Assembly (NCBI RefSeq): GCF_038002765.1
Contig: NZ_JBBODE010000002.1
Coordinates: forward strand, 372,001 to 436,000
From: Peribacillus sp. FSL H8-0477
GTDB taxonomy: Bacteria; Bacillota; Bacilli; Bacillales; DSM-1321
Direction of reading: 5' to 3'
Length of the DNA stretch: 64,000 nucleotides
This document shows, piece by piece, positions 44,962 to 54,116 of the stretch (the stretch's first letter is position 1; every line of letters starts with the position of its first letter). The translations under genes were made by a program, and so were the position numbers. The notes under the pieces were generated by a model. That model searched no databases. It was not told the origin of the DNA and saw nothing but the letters and a program-made list of their open reading frames with translations.

Positions 44962-44996
44962 AAAGAGTTCCGGAATGTTTCATTCCGGAACTCTTT
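44962..44996. repeat. Perfect 16-bp inverted repeat
   Basis: AAAGAGTTCCGGAATG, loop TTT, and the exact reverse complement. There is no T-run after it, so it is not a standard terminator. It is the second of two hairpins in a row after the VanW gene. Confidence 0.8.
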
Positions 44997-45188
44997 GAGT
45001 TTTGAAAACTTTTCACCTTGATCTAATCATAAATGAAAGAAAAGTCCAGGGCTTCTTCTTTTTTGCAGACCAAATAGTCTTCGGAACGTCCAATTCATGC
45101 TAATCACGTTGAATTAAATGTTTTTTAAAATTTCTATGTTCAAATAAAGTGACTCTAGAAAAAGTCTCTATCTAAAAGGTAAAACAAA

Positions 45189-45313
45189 GTTGATTGGAAC
45201 GGAAGGTACGAGACTCCTGCGGGAAAAGCGTGTCTAGGGGAGACCCCGCAGGCGAAAGCTGAGGAGGCTCCCCGACCGCCCGCGGAAAGCGAGTGCCTGA
45301 AGAGGAAATCAAC
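45189..45313. repeat. GC-rich structured repeat element with GTTGATT/AATCAAC ends
   Basis: A 125-bp GC-rich block in AT-rich surroundings, bounded by exact inverted termini GTTGATT (45189-45195) and AATCAAC (45307-45313). Inside, CCTGCGGG pairs with CCCGCAGG and further GC blocks can pair. I recognise GAACGGAAGGNNCGAGACTC and GACCCCGCAGG as a motif recurring between genes in many Bacillaceae genomes, from memory. No reading frame lies in it. The rest of 44914-45839 holds hairpins and a Fur-like site. Confidence 0.8.
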
Positions 45314-45340
45314 ATTCAAGTTATACAAGCCATAAAAATA

Positions 45341-45404
45341 GACAAACTAAGGTTTTCACCCGAGTTTGTCTACAGTTTGAGAGGATGATTCATCCTCTTT
45401 TATT
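45341..45404 (+). other. Two hairpins resembling the VanW terminator region
   Basis: GACAAACT/AGTTTGTC (45341-45370) is followed by GAGGATGA-T-TCATCCTC with a TTTTATTT tail (45381-45404). The second repeats the core of the terminator at 44920 and the nearby TTTGTCTAC. This suggests that the 45189 element landed in, or duplicated, this terminator region. Confidence 0.55.
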
Positions 45405-45637
45405 TAAATAGTTAATTACGAATAAAAATTCCCTGGCTCTCATAAATGAAAGAATGCTTAAAGTACAGGGGGGGAAATAACTTGAATAAAGAGGGGGCAA
45501 TATTCTAGTGATTTTCTGCATTCTTAGTTTAAGGAGGCCAGGGAGATAACCTGAACCGGTTATCAAAGAGTTGTGAAGTCGTTATCACAACATATTACTT
45601 AGTTGCTTATGTTACCAAGGTCATGAGTTCAATAATG

Positions 45638-45656
45638 ATAGTGAAAATCATTATCA
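45638..45656. promoter_or_regulatory. Fur box
   Basis: GATAGTGAAAATCATTATC matches the 19-bp Fur consensus GATAATGATAATCATTATC at 17 positions. It lies about 180 nt before the exporter gene start at 45840. No other iron-related gene is nearby, so the controlled transcript could be the exporter or an unannotated RNA. Confidence 0.65.
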
Positions 45657-45839
45657 ATTAGATTTTCTCTTACTTTTAATAGAATGTCAATAGTGTTTTA
45701 AAATTTTTTCAATTGAGAAGGTAAACTATTTAAAAATTCTTACAATAAATGTATGATATAGCATATATACCTACTATTCGAGATTTTAGAGTGACTAAAT
45801 GAATGCCGAAAAATATTAATGAAACTAGGGTGGAAAAAT

Positions 45840-47570
45840 ATGAAGAAAATGATTCCTTTTTTGAAGCCATACCGGCTTTCGATTATGTTGGCACTTTTCC
45901 TCATGTTTTTTGAGTTGGGTGTAGAATTACTTCAGCCGTTATTAATAGCAAAAATTATTGATGAAGGTATCCTGCAGGAGGATATGACTGTTGTGATTAC
46001 ATGGGGTGTAGTGATGACTATATTAGCTATTCTTTCTTTCGGGGGGGGACTAATTAACTCCTTTGCTGCCTCACATGTCAGTCAAAGTTTTGGTTTTGAT
46101 GTACGGACTAAATTGTTTGAAAAGGTTCAAGCTTTTTCATTTACAAATTTAATTAAGTTCCCGACTTCCTCTTTAATTACACGAATGACCACGGATATTA
46201 CTGTTCTCCAGAATACGGTGTTTATGAGCTTACGAATTATGTTTCGTGCACCCTTATTAGTAGTTGGCGGTGCTTTGATGGCTATGTTTGTTAATTTCAA
46301 GCTATCTATCATTTTATTGCTATCTATACCTGTTTTACTATTCTTTTTAATATGGGTGATGCGTAGGGCAGGCAGGTTATTTAAAAACGTTCAGGAAAAA
46401 CTGGACCATGTAAATGGAGTTATGCGGGAAAACTTAGTCGGTATGCGTTTGATAAAAGCCTTTCTGCGTAGAAGTTATGAGGTAAATCGCTTTAATAAAA
46501 CAAGTGAGGTACTCAAAAAAAGAACGGTTTCCGCCCTGCGCCTCATTGAAACGACACAGCCAATTCTCTTGTTCCTGATGAATTGTTCAATACTAGTGAT
46601 TCTTTGGTTAGGACGAAATCAGCTGGCAGCAGGTGAAATTAAAGTGGGGGAGGTCGTCGCTATCGTCAACTATGCGACACGAATAACCGCTTCGTTTTCT
46701 GTTTTTTCTTGGTTGATTATGGGGATATCCCGGGCACGTGCGTCTGTTGCAAGGGTTAATGAAGTGTTGGAAACGGAAATTGATTTACTTGATCATGCCG
46801 ATGATTCAAAGCAAATGATTAATGAGGGAAAAGTGACTTTTGAGAATGTATCCTTTGGGTACCCCAATCAAAAGCCGGTCCTTAACAATCTTAGCTTTAC
46901 AGTTGAGGGGGGACAGACAGCTGCCATTATTGGAGCAACTGGAGCAGGGAAAACAACTCTATTTCAGTTGATTCCACGTCTTTTTGATGTCGATAGCGGT
47001 CGTATACTAATCGATAATCAGGATAGTAAACTATTGAAACTGGATATGCTCCGGCAGCAAATCGGCTATGTACCACAAGAAGCGCTTCTCTTTTCAGGCA
47101 CTATCAAATCTAACATAGCTTGGGGGAAAGAGGGTGCCTCCATGGAAGAAATTATCCAAGCTGCAAAGGATGCACAAATTCATGAAATGATACTCCAGCT
47201 TCCCTTGCAGTATGAAACCGTACTCGGACAAAAGGGTGTTAACTTATCCGGTGGTCAAAAGCAAAGGCTTTCGATTGCTCGGGCTCTTGTAAGGAAACCG
47301 AAAATCTTGTTACTTGATGATAGTACTAGCGCGCTTGATTTAAATACTGAATCAAAACTACTTCAAGCTCTGAAAGGTTATCCTTGTACCATTTTCATTA
47401 TTACACAGAAAGTAAGTACAGCTACGGGGGCTGATACGACATTATTGATCCAAGAAGGCCAACTGCTTGCGCAAGGTACTCATCATTCACTAGCTCAAAA
47501 AAACAGCTTGTATCAGCAAATCATCACCTCGCAAATGGGCAGGGAGGAGATTCCGATTGAGTCAAAGTAA
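45840..47570 (+). CDS. ABC multidrug exporter half, degenerate ATPase site
   Basis: Fused membrane/ATPase half-transporter, 576 residues from the ATG at 45840, which follows AGGGTGG by 6 nt. Six membrane helices fill about 10-300. The ATPase domain has Walker A GATGAGKTT and signature LSGGQKQR. Walker B is LLLDDS, where the usual catalytic Glu is Asp, and the H-loop reads ITQKVS with Gln instead of His. That is the pattern of the non-catalytic member of heterodimeric exporters such as BmrC. It overlaps its partner by 14 nt. The substrate is unknown. Confidence 0.9.
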   Translation: MKKMIPFLKPYRLSIMLALFLMFFELGVELLQPLLIAKIIDEGILQEDMTVVITWGVVMTILAILSFGGGLINSFAASHVSQSFGFDVRTKLFEKVQAFSFTNLIKFPTSSLITRMTTDITVLQNTVFMSLRIMFRAPLLVVGGALMAMFVNFKLSIILLLSIPVLLFFLIWVMRRAGRLFKNVQEKLDHVNGVMRENLVGMRLIKAFLRRSYEVNRFNKTSEVLKKRTVSALRLIETTQPILLFLMNCSILVILWLGRNQLAAGEIKVGEVVAIVNYATRITASFSVFSWLIMGISRARASVARVNEVLETEIDLLDHADDSKQMINEGKVTFENVSFGYPNQKPVLNNLSFTVEGGQTAAIIGATGAGKTTLFQLIPRLFDVDSGRILIDNQDSKLLKLDMLRQQIGYVPQEALLFSGTIKSNIAWGKEGASMEEIIQAAKDAQIHEMILQLPLQYETVLGQKGVNLSGGQKQRLSIARALVRKPKILLLDDSTSALDLNTESKLLQALKGYPCTIFIITQKVSTATGADTTLLIQEGQLLAQGTHHSLAQKNSLYQQIITSQMGREEIPIESK

Positions 47571-49344
47571 AAAGGAGATCACTCATAAGAAAAAAACAAG
47601 CAAACGCTTTGCTGCGATAAAACGGATTTGGTTATACCTTGCTGATAATAAAACGTTACTAATGGTTGTACTAGCTATGGTGGTAATCAGTTCAGCATTA
47701 GGTCTACTTGGCCCGTTTCTTGTCGGGATGACTATAGATGATTATATTGTGAGTAAAAATGGGAATCATTTCTTGACGCTCCTCCTAAGTTTATTGGTTA
47801 TTTACTTATTTAACTCACTTTCAACATTTTTACAAAATTATTGGATGATTGGTATTGCACAAGATACGGTATATACCATGCGCAGCCAGTTATTTCGTCA
47901 TTTACATAAACTTCCAATTACCTTTTTTGACCGTCGTCAACACGGAGAACTGATGAGTCGAGTGACAAATGATATTGAAAATGTCAGCTCAACATTAAAT
48001 AGTTCGGTCATACAAATATTCTCAAGTTTACTAACACTGGTCGGAACTATTGTCGTGATGCTTTGGCTCAGTCCACTGTTAACCTTACTGACAATGATCA
48101 TCATACCGCTAATGTTCTTAGGCATGAAATGGATTACGAACCGGACAGGGAAGTTATTCAAGGAGCAGCAGAAGAACATCGGTGAGCTTAATGGTTTTAT
48201 TGAAGAAACAGTTTCGGGACAGCGGATCGTTAAAACCTTTTCTCAGGAAGACAGAGTGATTAGAGAGTTTAAAGTGCGAAACGAGAAATTGAAGCAATCA
48301 GGCTACTTGTCCCAAGCATACTCTGGATTTATTCCTAAAGTAATGAATCTCCTTAATAATTTAAGTTTTGCGATTATTGCAGGGGTAGGCGGTTATTTAG
48401 CTTTAAAAGGATTTATTTCAATTGGTACTATCGTCATTTTTACGGAGTATTCTAGACAGTTTACAAGGCCGATTAACGATTTAGCCAATCAATTCAACAC
48501 CCTTCTATCAGCTATTGCCGGAGCTGAAAGGGTCTTTGAAATAATAGATGAGGAAGAAGAAGACGCGGATGAACTGGATTCCGGAACTCTGGAAGATATC
48601 AAGGGGGAAGTTACCTTTGATGAAGTCTCATTCGCATACGAGAAATCAGGTGAGACGATTAAGAATGTTAATTTACAAGTACGAGCCGGTGAAAATGTGG
48701 CGCTGGTCGGACCAACAGGAGCTGGGAAAACAACTTTAATCAATTTACTTGCACGTTTTTATGATCCCAACAGCGGGAAGATTTTAATTGACGGCCATGA
48801 TATCCAACAAGTAAAAAGAAGCAGTCTGCGCAGTCATATGGGGTTTGTCCTCCAAGACTCCTACCTTTTTCAAGGTACTGTTCGAGAGAATATCCGTTAT
48901 GGCCGCTTGGATGCAACTGATAGTGAAGTAGAGGAAGCCGCTAGACTGGCAAATGCCCATAGTTTTATAGTAAAACTCCCTAACGAATATGAATTTATGT
49001 TAAAACAGGACGGCAGCGGGATTAGTCAGGGACAGAAGCAATTGATTTCAATAGCCAGAGCGTTGTTAGCAGATCCGAGCATTTTGATTTTAGATGAGGC
49101 GACCAGCAGTATTGATACCATTACTGAGGTGAAAATACAAGAAGCACTGCAACGGCTAATGTATGGCAGAACAAGTTTTGTTATTGCCCATCGGCTTAAT
49201 ACGATACAACAGGCGGATAAGATACTTGTCCTTGAAGAGGGAAAAATCATGGAAAGTGGAACACACGATTCATTATTGAAGGAAAAAGGCTTCTATTACG
49301 GTTTATACAATAGTCAGTTAAATCAAGGAAATCAAACAGGTTGA
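47557..49344 (+). CDS. ABC multidrug exporter half, canonical ATPase site
   Basis: Partner half-transporter, 595 residues, starting at a TTG with GGAGGAG 7 nt before it inside the previous gene. It has six membrane helices followed by an ATPase with Walker A GPTGAGKTT, Walker B LILDEATSSID with catalytic Glu, and H-loop AHRLNTI. The signature reads ISQGQKQ rather than LSGGQ, the usual swap in the partner of a BmrC-like subunit, so each dimer has one working site. Together the two genes make one BmrCD-like exporter. A PadR regulator follows. Confidence 0.9.
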   Translation: MSQSKKEITHKKKTSKRFAAIKRIWLYLADNKTLLMVVLAMVVISSALGLLGPFLVGMTIDDYIVSKNGNHFLTLLLSLLVIYLFNSLSTFLQNYWMIGIAQDTVYTMRSQLFRHLHKLPITFFDRRQHGELMSRVTNDIENVSSTLNSSVIQIFSSLLTLVGTIVVMLWLSPLLTLLTMIIIPLMFLGMKWITNRTGKLFKEQQKNIGELNGFIEETVSGQRIVKTFSQEDRVIREFKVRNEKLKQSGYLSQAYSGFIPKVMNLLNNLSFAIIAGVGGYLALKGFISIGTIVIFTEYSRQFTRPINDLANQFNTLLSAIAGAERVFEIIDEEEEDADELDSGTLEDIKGEVTFDEVSFAYEKSGETIKNVNLQVRAGENVALVGPTGAGKTTLINLLARFYDPNSGKILIDGHDIQQVKRSSLRSHMGFVLQDSYLFQGTVRENIRYGRLDATDSEVEEAARLANAHSFIVKLPNEYEFMLKQDGSGISQGQKQLISIARALLADPSILILDEATSSIDTITEVKIQEALQRLMYGRTSFVIAHRLNTIQQADKILVLEEGKIMESGTHDSLLKEKGFYYGLYNSQLNQGNQTG

Positions 49345-49409
49345 TTAAACGATGGTAAAGGATTACCCTTAAAGTAAATCACTCAGTGTAGTTTATTGGA
49401 GGTTCTATA

Positions 49410-49751
49410 ATGAGAAAAAAAGCAGAAAATTATTTACCGCTTACTCATACGACGTTTTATATCTTAATTTCTTTGCAAGACCCGCTTCAGGGTTATGGGA
49501 TTATGCAACGAGTAAAAGAAATGAGCGATGGAGAAGTGACATTGGGTCCAGGTACTCTTTATGGAGCACTTAGTAAACTTGAAAAGGACGGACTCATTGT
49601 TAAACAGGAATCGGATCGACGAAAAAGTTATTCACTTTCTGAACTAGGAAGAATGGTCGTCACACTTGAGTATGAACGTTTGAAGAATGTAGTTAAAAAA
49701 TGTGCAGTATATATAGAAGAATTACAGACTAGTGCTCATAAGTCGGTGTAA
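49410..49751 (+). CDS. PadR-family transcriptional regulator
   Basis: Small winged-helix regulator of 113 residues with LTHTTFYILISLQ, YGIMQRVKEMS, LGPGTLYGALSKLEKDGLI and a YSLSELG wing, all PadR-family marks. A short C-terminal helix serves dimerisation. GGAGG lies before the ATG. Located 65 nt behind the exporter pair, it probably represses that operon and releases it when a drug binds, as LmrR- and PadR-type regulators do. Confidence 0.88.
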   Translation: MRKKAENYLPLTHTTFYILISLQDPLQGYGIMQRVKEMSDGEVTLGPGTLYGALSKLEKDGLIVKQESDRRKSYSLSELGRMVVTLEYERLKNVVKKCAVYIEELQTSAHKSV

Positions 49752-49860
49752 ATTCTTTGTACTAGAATACGTAAATACGGTCATTAGAACCATGTCCCCA
49801 TCACAGACGGTTAAATAACAGGCTGTTAGGATAAAATAGGGATAAGAAGAAATAATATAG

Positions 49861-49894
49861 AAATAGCTTGCACATGTTTATGCAGGCTATTTTC
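49861..49894 (+). terminator. Probable terminator after padR-like gene
   Basis: AATAGCTTGCA and TGCAGGCTATT form an 11-bp stem with one G-T mismatch; the T-run after it is short (TTTC). Confidence 0.5.
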
Positions 49895-50004
49895 TTGATG
49901 AAAAAATTAAATCTTTAGATAATTATGTTTACTGTGATAAACTGAATAATAATACCAAATACTAGTAAATTAGCCGCATGAGCTTAAGAAAGGAACCATT
50001 CGTT

Positions 50005-51024
50005 ATGAAAAAGAAAATATGGTTTAATCGCTGGTTTTCAACAGCATACCATTTTATTGAAGCAATAAAAAACAACCCAGATGGAATCGATTTTGAAATT
50101 TACGGGACCCATCCAAATCGAAATACAGTCTATTTACATGTATGTGATTATGCAGAGATTGAACCAGAGGTAAATGGTGAAGAATATATTACTTTTTGTC
50201 TGGAATTTTGTAAAAAGCATGGAATTGACGTCTTTATTCCTTATCAGCATGCGCTTGAAATTTCTCAAGCAATTTTACGTTTTCAGGAAATCGGGACGAA
50301 AGTAATGGTTTGTGAGGATTTTGCCAGTATGGAAACAATCTCTCATAAGGGGAAGCTTTATGAGTCATTTGTAGATAACGGCCTTGGACACTTAGTTCCA
50401 GAATATCGGGTTGTACAGAATGCAGCGCAATTTATGGAGGAGTATAAGAGACTCCGCAGTCTTGGTAAGGTTGTGTGTATAAAGCCGGCTGACGGAAGAG
50501 GCGGGGAAGGATTTCGGATTATTCGCGATGCAGAGGATACGATTATCGACTTATTTGGCCATATCAGTCATTACATATCGTTTAACGAAGCCTATAAAAT
50601 TCTCTCGAAGCAAGACAGATTTGAGGAATTAATGGTAATGGAGTACCTGAGTGGATATGAATTTAGTATTGATTGCTTGTCCTATGATGGCCAGCTGCTA
50701 GCTGCCGTCCCGCGTAAGAAAGAAGAAGGACGGATCAGACAGCTTGAAGATATTCCCGAACTAATGGAAATAGCGGGGAAAGTGAATGATATTTATCAAA
50801 TTCCATATGTCTATAATGTGCAAATAAAGTATAACAATGGCCTGCCGAAGCTTCTTGAAATTAATCCGCGTATGTCTGGCGGTCTGCATATATCATCACT
50901 TTCAGGTGTCAACTTTGCCTATTTAGCCTTAAAGCTCATGTTGACGGGTGATGCCGATATTGTGAAACCAAATTTACAGGTTAAAGCAACACACGTAGAA
51001 AAATCGGTGCTTTTATCTTCATAA
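50005..51024 (+). CDS. ATP-grasp enzyme of the Ter cluster
   Basis: ATP-grasp ligase-like protein of 339 residues. ATP- and metal-binding segments are seen in VCIKPADGRGGEGFRII (near 165), MVMEYLSGYEFSIDCL (near 215) and KLLEINPRMSGGLHISS (near 295), in the order typical of the fold. The ATG at 50005 has AAAGGA about 10 nt before it; the ATG at 49978 has none. Such enzymes occur with PRTase, HAD and StiP proteins in Ter gene sets, where they are thought to join an amino acid or similar group to a nucleotide-like product. It is separated from the next gene by a terminator, so it forms its own unit. Confidence 0.85.
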   Translation: MKKKIWFNRWFSTAYHFIEAIKNNPDGIDFEIYGTHPNRNTVYLHVCDYAEIEPEVNGEEYITFCLEFCKKHGIDVFIPYQHALEISQAILRFQEIGTKVMVCEDFASMETISHKGKLYESFVDNGLGHLVPEYRVVQNAAQFMEEYKRLRSLGKVVCIKPADGRGGEGFRIIRDAEDTIIDLFGHISHYISFNEAYKILSKQDRFEELMVMEYLSGYEFSIDCLSYDGQLLAAVPRKKEEGRIRQLEDIPELMEIAGKVNDIYQIPYVYNVQIKYNNGLPKLLEINPRMSGGLHISSLSGVNFAYLALKLMLTGDADIVKPNLQVKATHVEKSVLLSS

Positions 51025-51040
51025 TGGATGTTAGGCGATA

Positions 51041-51086
51041 AAGAAAACCCAGCTTCCATTTTGGAAGTATGGGTTTTCTTTTTTTC
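51041..51086 (+). terminator. Terminator of the ATP-grasp gene
   Basis: AAGAAAACCCA...CTTCCA pairs with TGGAAG...TGGGTTTTCTT, followed by T residues. Confidence 0.88.
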
Positions 51087-51164
51087 TATTATTATTACTT
51101 TAACAGCAAGGAGATAGTTAGCTAGGAGGAACACGTAATTTACTACCAACGAATGTGTGTCATA

Positions 51165-51190
51165 TGAAACCTTTTGCGTACTTATACGTT
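51165..51190 (+). promoter_or_regulatory. ECF sigma (sigma-W-like) promoter of the yceG operon
   Basis: TGAAAC (51165-51170) continuing into CTTTT, then a 16-nt spacer to CGTTAT (51187 on). This matches the sigma-W promoter pattern TGAAAC-N16-CGTA with one change in the -10. The start site would be about 35 nt before the TTG at 51232. The yce operon of Bacillus subtilis is also known to depend on stress sigma factors including sigma-W. Confidence 0.7.
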
Positions 51191-51231
51191 ATACTTATTA
51201 GGAGTAATGGGTAAAGAAAGGGGGGAGCACG

Positions 51232-52854
51232 TTGGGCGCTTTTGGCCAATATGCTAAGATCAATCCACAACTAATTACCTTTAAAGATAATGAATGGAAG
51301 AAACTGATAGATAGTCCGCGTTCTGAACGAGAACATCATCAAATAGATACAGCTGGATTGAGTTTTGGTCAAGTTGCTGCTCGCTTTTTGGGGATTCCCC
51401 ATGATGAGGATGATTATTATCTTACCTTATATGAGTTGTCACAGAAGCCGAATGTTGAGGTATGGAGTGATAATCTGAATAAAGAAATCGCCCCTCAAAT
51501 ATTTCAATCTCTGCAAAGTGTGCTGCAAGTGAATCAAAGTGAATCACTTTCTGTTAATCGATTTATCGCTTTTATGGAAGGAAGACAGTTGATTCCCTCT
51601 CATGAGGATGCATCATTACACCGCTATATCCGAGAAAGCTACGTTGAAGTCTTGAATCAATTTGCATCAAAACATGAGGGCGGGTTAAAGCATCCAGACT
51701 TTAGGCGGGTAATTATGGATCTGACAAAATGGGTTTGGAACCATATTAATGACCTGCTTAAAAAAATGGATGATATTCGTGTACCCTGTATCGTCTGGTA
51801 TGGTGAGGCATCAAAAAGTGAACAGTACTTTTTATTCTTAACAAAATTACTGGGTATTGATTTATTGATTTTCCACCCAAATGGTGAAGATATTTTTAAA
51901 GAGTTTGATCCAGCGAAAACGCTCATGGTTGTTCAGGATTTTCCTGTTAAAAAACAGCCTAGACCATTTCCAAAGGCAAAGCCAGTTAGAAAAGCAACAG
52001 TGGCATACCAAGCTTCGAAAGAAATTGACCGCATCCTTCATTCAGAAGAAACGCCTATTTTTAAACCATGGCAATATCGATCTCATATACCAGTTTCTAT
52101 TACGTTGAAAACGACCTATGATGAACTATATTTAATGAGTAAGGAAAGGGCCTTCATACGACCTGGCTTTTATATTGAAGGAAATGAAATTTATATTCCC
52201 TCCGTATTTGCCAAAATTTCAGGTGTTTCTGAAAATCGGCGGAACTATTGGGAACGTGTAGAACAATTGAAGGAAGGGGAGCTGTCCTTATTCATTCGAT
52301 ATTTCCCTTTTACCAATAGTATAAAAGCAAATCATAAATACCATTATGATCATGCGCTTAACCGAGAGGGCACGCTTGATCCAGAAAAGATGATTAAAAG
52401 TGTCTGGTGGCGGCTGAATCAGCTTCCGACAGGTGTACAGCTTGCCATTGCTGCAGGGATTTCTAGAGTATGTGCTCAACCTAAACTTCTACCTGAGGGT
52501 CATGAATCAGTAGAGGATGTTAAACAGTTCTTGTTTACGCAGCTGACTGCTTTGCCGAAATCTGTTGTTACCCTTTTTATGAAGTTTGATTATCCGCAGC
52601 AGGTGCCGCGAATTATCCTTTATAATAGTGGAGCAACGGGAGGAATCAGCCGATCTGATGCAGCATTGTTGTTGCTCCTAAACGAGATTGGGATAGATAT
52701 TTTACTCTTTAATCCTTCTGGATTAAGGGACTTAGAGTTATATATTGATGAGCATGTGTATGATATCCATTTATTAGAGCAGTTTGAGTTCGAATATGAA
52801 TATCAGGAACCTAAGCTCCCAATCTGGCGCAGGCTATTTCGAAAAGATACATAA
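51232..52854 (+). CDS. yceG: YceG-family protein of the Ter cluster
   Basis: Large cytosolic protein of 540 residues (Bacillus subtilis YceG is about the same size), function unknown, always found with Ter/Tel genes. I see no enzyme motif. Two segments, ILYNSGATGGISRSDAALLLLLNEIGIDILLFNPSG near the C terminus (shown as two parts of the 455-490 region) and LLGIDLLIFHPNGEDIF near residue 210, look like related alpha/beta units. The start is a TTG behind GGGGGGAG. It is followed 43 nt later by the TelA-like gene. Confidence 0.82.
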   Translation: MGAFGQYAKINPQLITFKDNEWKKLIDSPRSEREHHQIDTAGLSFGQVAARFLGIPHDEDDYYLTLYELSQKPNVEVWSDNLNKEIAPQIFQSLQSVLQVNQSESLSVNRFIAFMEGRQLIPSHEDASLHRYIRESYVEVLNQFASKHEGGLKHPDFRRVIMDLTKWVWNHINDLLKKMDDIRVPCIVWYGEASKSEQYFLFLTKLLGIDLLIFHPNGEDIFKEFDPAKTLMVVQDFPVKKQPRPFPKAKPVRKATVAYQASKEIDRILHSEETPIFKPWQYRSHIPVSITLKTTYDELYLMSKERAFIRPGFYIEGNEIYIPSVFAKISGVSENRRNYWERVEQLKEGELSLFIRYFPFTNSIKANHKYHYDHALNREGTLDPEKMIKSVWWRLNQLPTGVQLAIAAGISRVCAQPKLLPEGHESVEDVKQFLFTQLTALPKSVVTLFMKFDYPQQVPRIILYNSGATGGISRSDAALLLLLNEIGIDILLFNPSGLRDLELYIDEHVYDIHLLEQFEFEYEYQEPKLPIWRRLFRKDT

Positions 52855-52897
52855 CTAGTGGTTGCTAGTGAAAAATTAAAAGAAAAGAGGGATTAGT

Positions 52898-53995
52898 ATG
52901 GCGAATATGAAGAGTACTGAAATCTTTGATGAAAACACAAATCAGGTGTCCTTAGCAAAAACGGAAGAACTAAAGGTTCAGCTTCGAAACGATCCTGAAG
53001 TCGTTCGACTTGCTCAGCAAATTGACGTGAAAAACCAAATGTCTCTTTTAGAATTCGGTAAAGAACCGGCAATGGAAATATCTAAATTCTCGGATCGTAT
53101 TCTATCAACAATGAAGTCGAGTTCAATGGAAGACTCCAGTGAGCTGCTAAAACAGCTTGGCAAAATAATGGATCGATTCGACAGCAAAGATTTCGCCCCG
53201 GAAAAACGAGGTCTCCTATCAAAGTTATTTAATAAAGGGGAAAAAATGATTGATAAAATCTTCGGTAAATATCAATCGATGGGAGGTGAGATTGATAAGG
53301 TCTATGTTGAAATATCCAAGTATCAAAATGAAATGGTTTCATCCACACATACGTTAGAAGAATTGTATGAGCAGAATTTTAATTATTATCTAGCACTTGA
53401 GAAATATGCTGTAGCTGGAAATGCTAAGGTGGAAGAACTGAAAGCAACTCTTCTCCCTGAATATGAAACACGCGCGGCATCCGGCGATCAAATTGCAGGA
53501 ATGGAATTAGATACGCTGAGAAATGGTATTGAGGCACTTGAACAACGAGTCTATGATCTTGAAATGGCCAAAATGGTTGCGTTACAGACAGCTCCGCAAA
53601 TACGTCTTTTACAGCGAGGAAATACCAAACTTATAGGGAAAATAAATTCGGCTTTTGTTACAACTATTCCAATCTTTAAAAACGGACTGATCCAAGCTGT
53701 TTCGGCAAAACGTCAAAAGCTTGTGGCTGATTCAATGAGTGAGCTGGATAAACGCACCAATGAAATGCTTATCCGCAATGCCCAAAATATCACTTCCCAA
53801 AGTGTGGATATTGCTCGTCTTGCAGGGGCACCGAGCATAAAAATTGAAACCATTGAAGAATCTTGGGGCATTATTATCAAGGGTCTTGAAGAGACAAAAC
53901 GAATTGAAGAAGAAAATAAACGAACCCGTGAAGAGGGTACGAAACGTTTAATTGAACTAAAAGAAACGTATCAAACAAGGCAGCTGAAGGGTTAG
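52898..53995 (+). CDS. yceH: Toxic anion resistance protein, TelA/YceH family
   Basis: Predicted cytosolic helical protein of 365 residues, TelA/KlaA-type tellurite resistance family. It is strongly coiled-coil throughout, with IQDKIFGKYQSMGGEI-like and SQSVDIARLAGAPSIKIETI segments; the C terminus (EETKRIEEENKRTREEGTKR) is highly charged. AAGAGGG lies before the ATG. It follows yceG and precedes three terD genes. TelA proteins accompany TerD proteins in metal and envelope stress systems, but their mechanism is not known. Confidence 0.88.
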   Translation: MANMKSTEIFDENTNQVSLAKTEELKVQLRNDPEVVRLAQQIDVKNQMSLLEFGKEPAMEISKFSDRILSTMKSSSMEDSSELLKQLGKIMDRFDSKDFAPEKRGLLSKLFNKGEKMIDKIFGKYQSMGGEIDKVYVEISKYQNEMVSSTHTLEELYEQNFNYYLALEKYAVAGNAKVEELKATLLPEYETRAASGDQIAGMELDTLRNGIEALEQRVYDLEMAKMVALQTAPQIRLLQRGNTKLIGKINSAFVTTIPIFKNGLIQAVSAKRQKLVADSMSELDKRTNEMLIRNAQNITSQSVDIARLAGAPSIKIETIEESWGIIIKGLEETKRIEEENKRTREEGTKRLIELKETYQTRQLKG

Positions 53996-54017
53996 TCATA
54001 AGAAAAGTAATTAATAT

Positions 54018-54046
54018 TTGTACAAATAGGCATCAGATGTTACAAT
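54018..54046 (+). promoter_or_regulatory. Sigma-A promoter before the terD genes
   Basis: TTGTAC (54018-54023), 17 bases, TACAAT (54041-54046). It overlaps the palindrome ATTTGTACAAAT at 54016-54027. This would give terD genes a second, internal transcript. Confidence 0.55.
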
Positions 54047-54116
54047 AAATATATAATCACGCTGGCGTGAATTTTACAGGGTGGAGAATTCGAGAATTCG
54101 AGAGGACGTGAACCTA

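Noticed and set aside
44962-44996. The perfect 16-bp inverted repeat as an insertion-sequence end or terminator.
   Set aside because: No transposase frame is near, and it lacks a T-run; it is listed only as a repeat.
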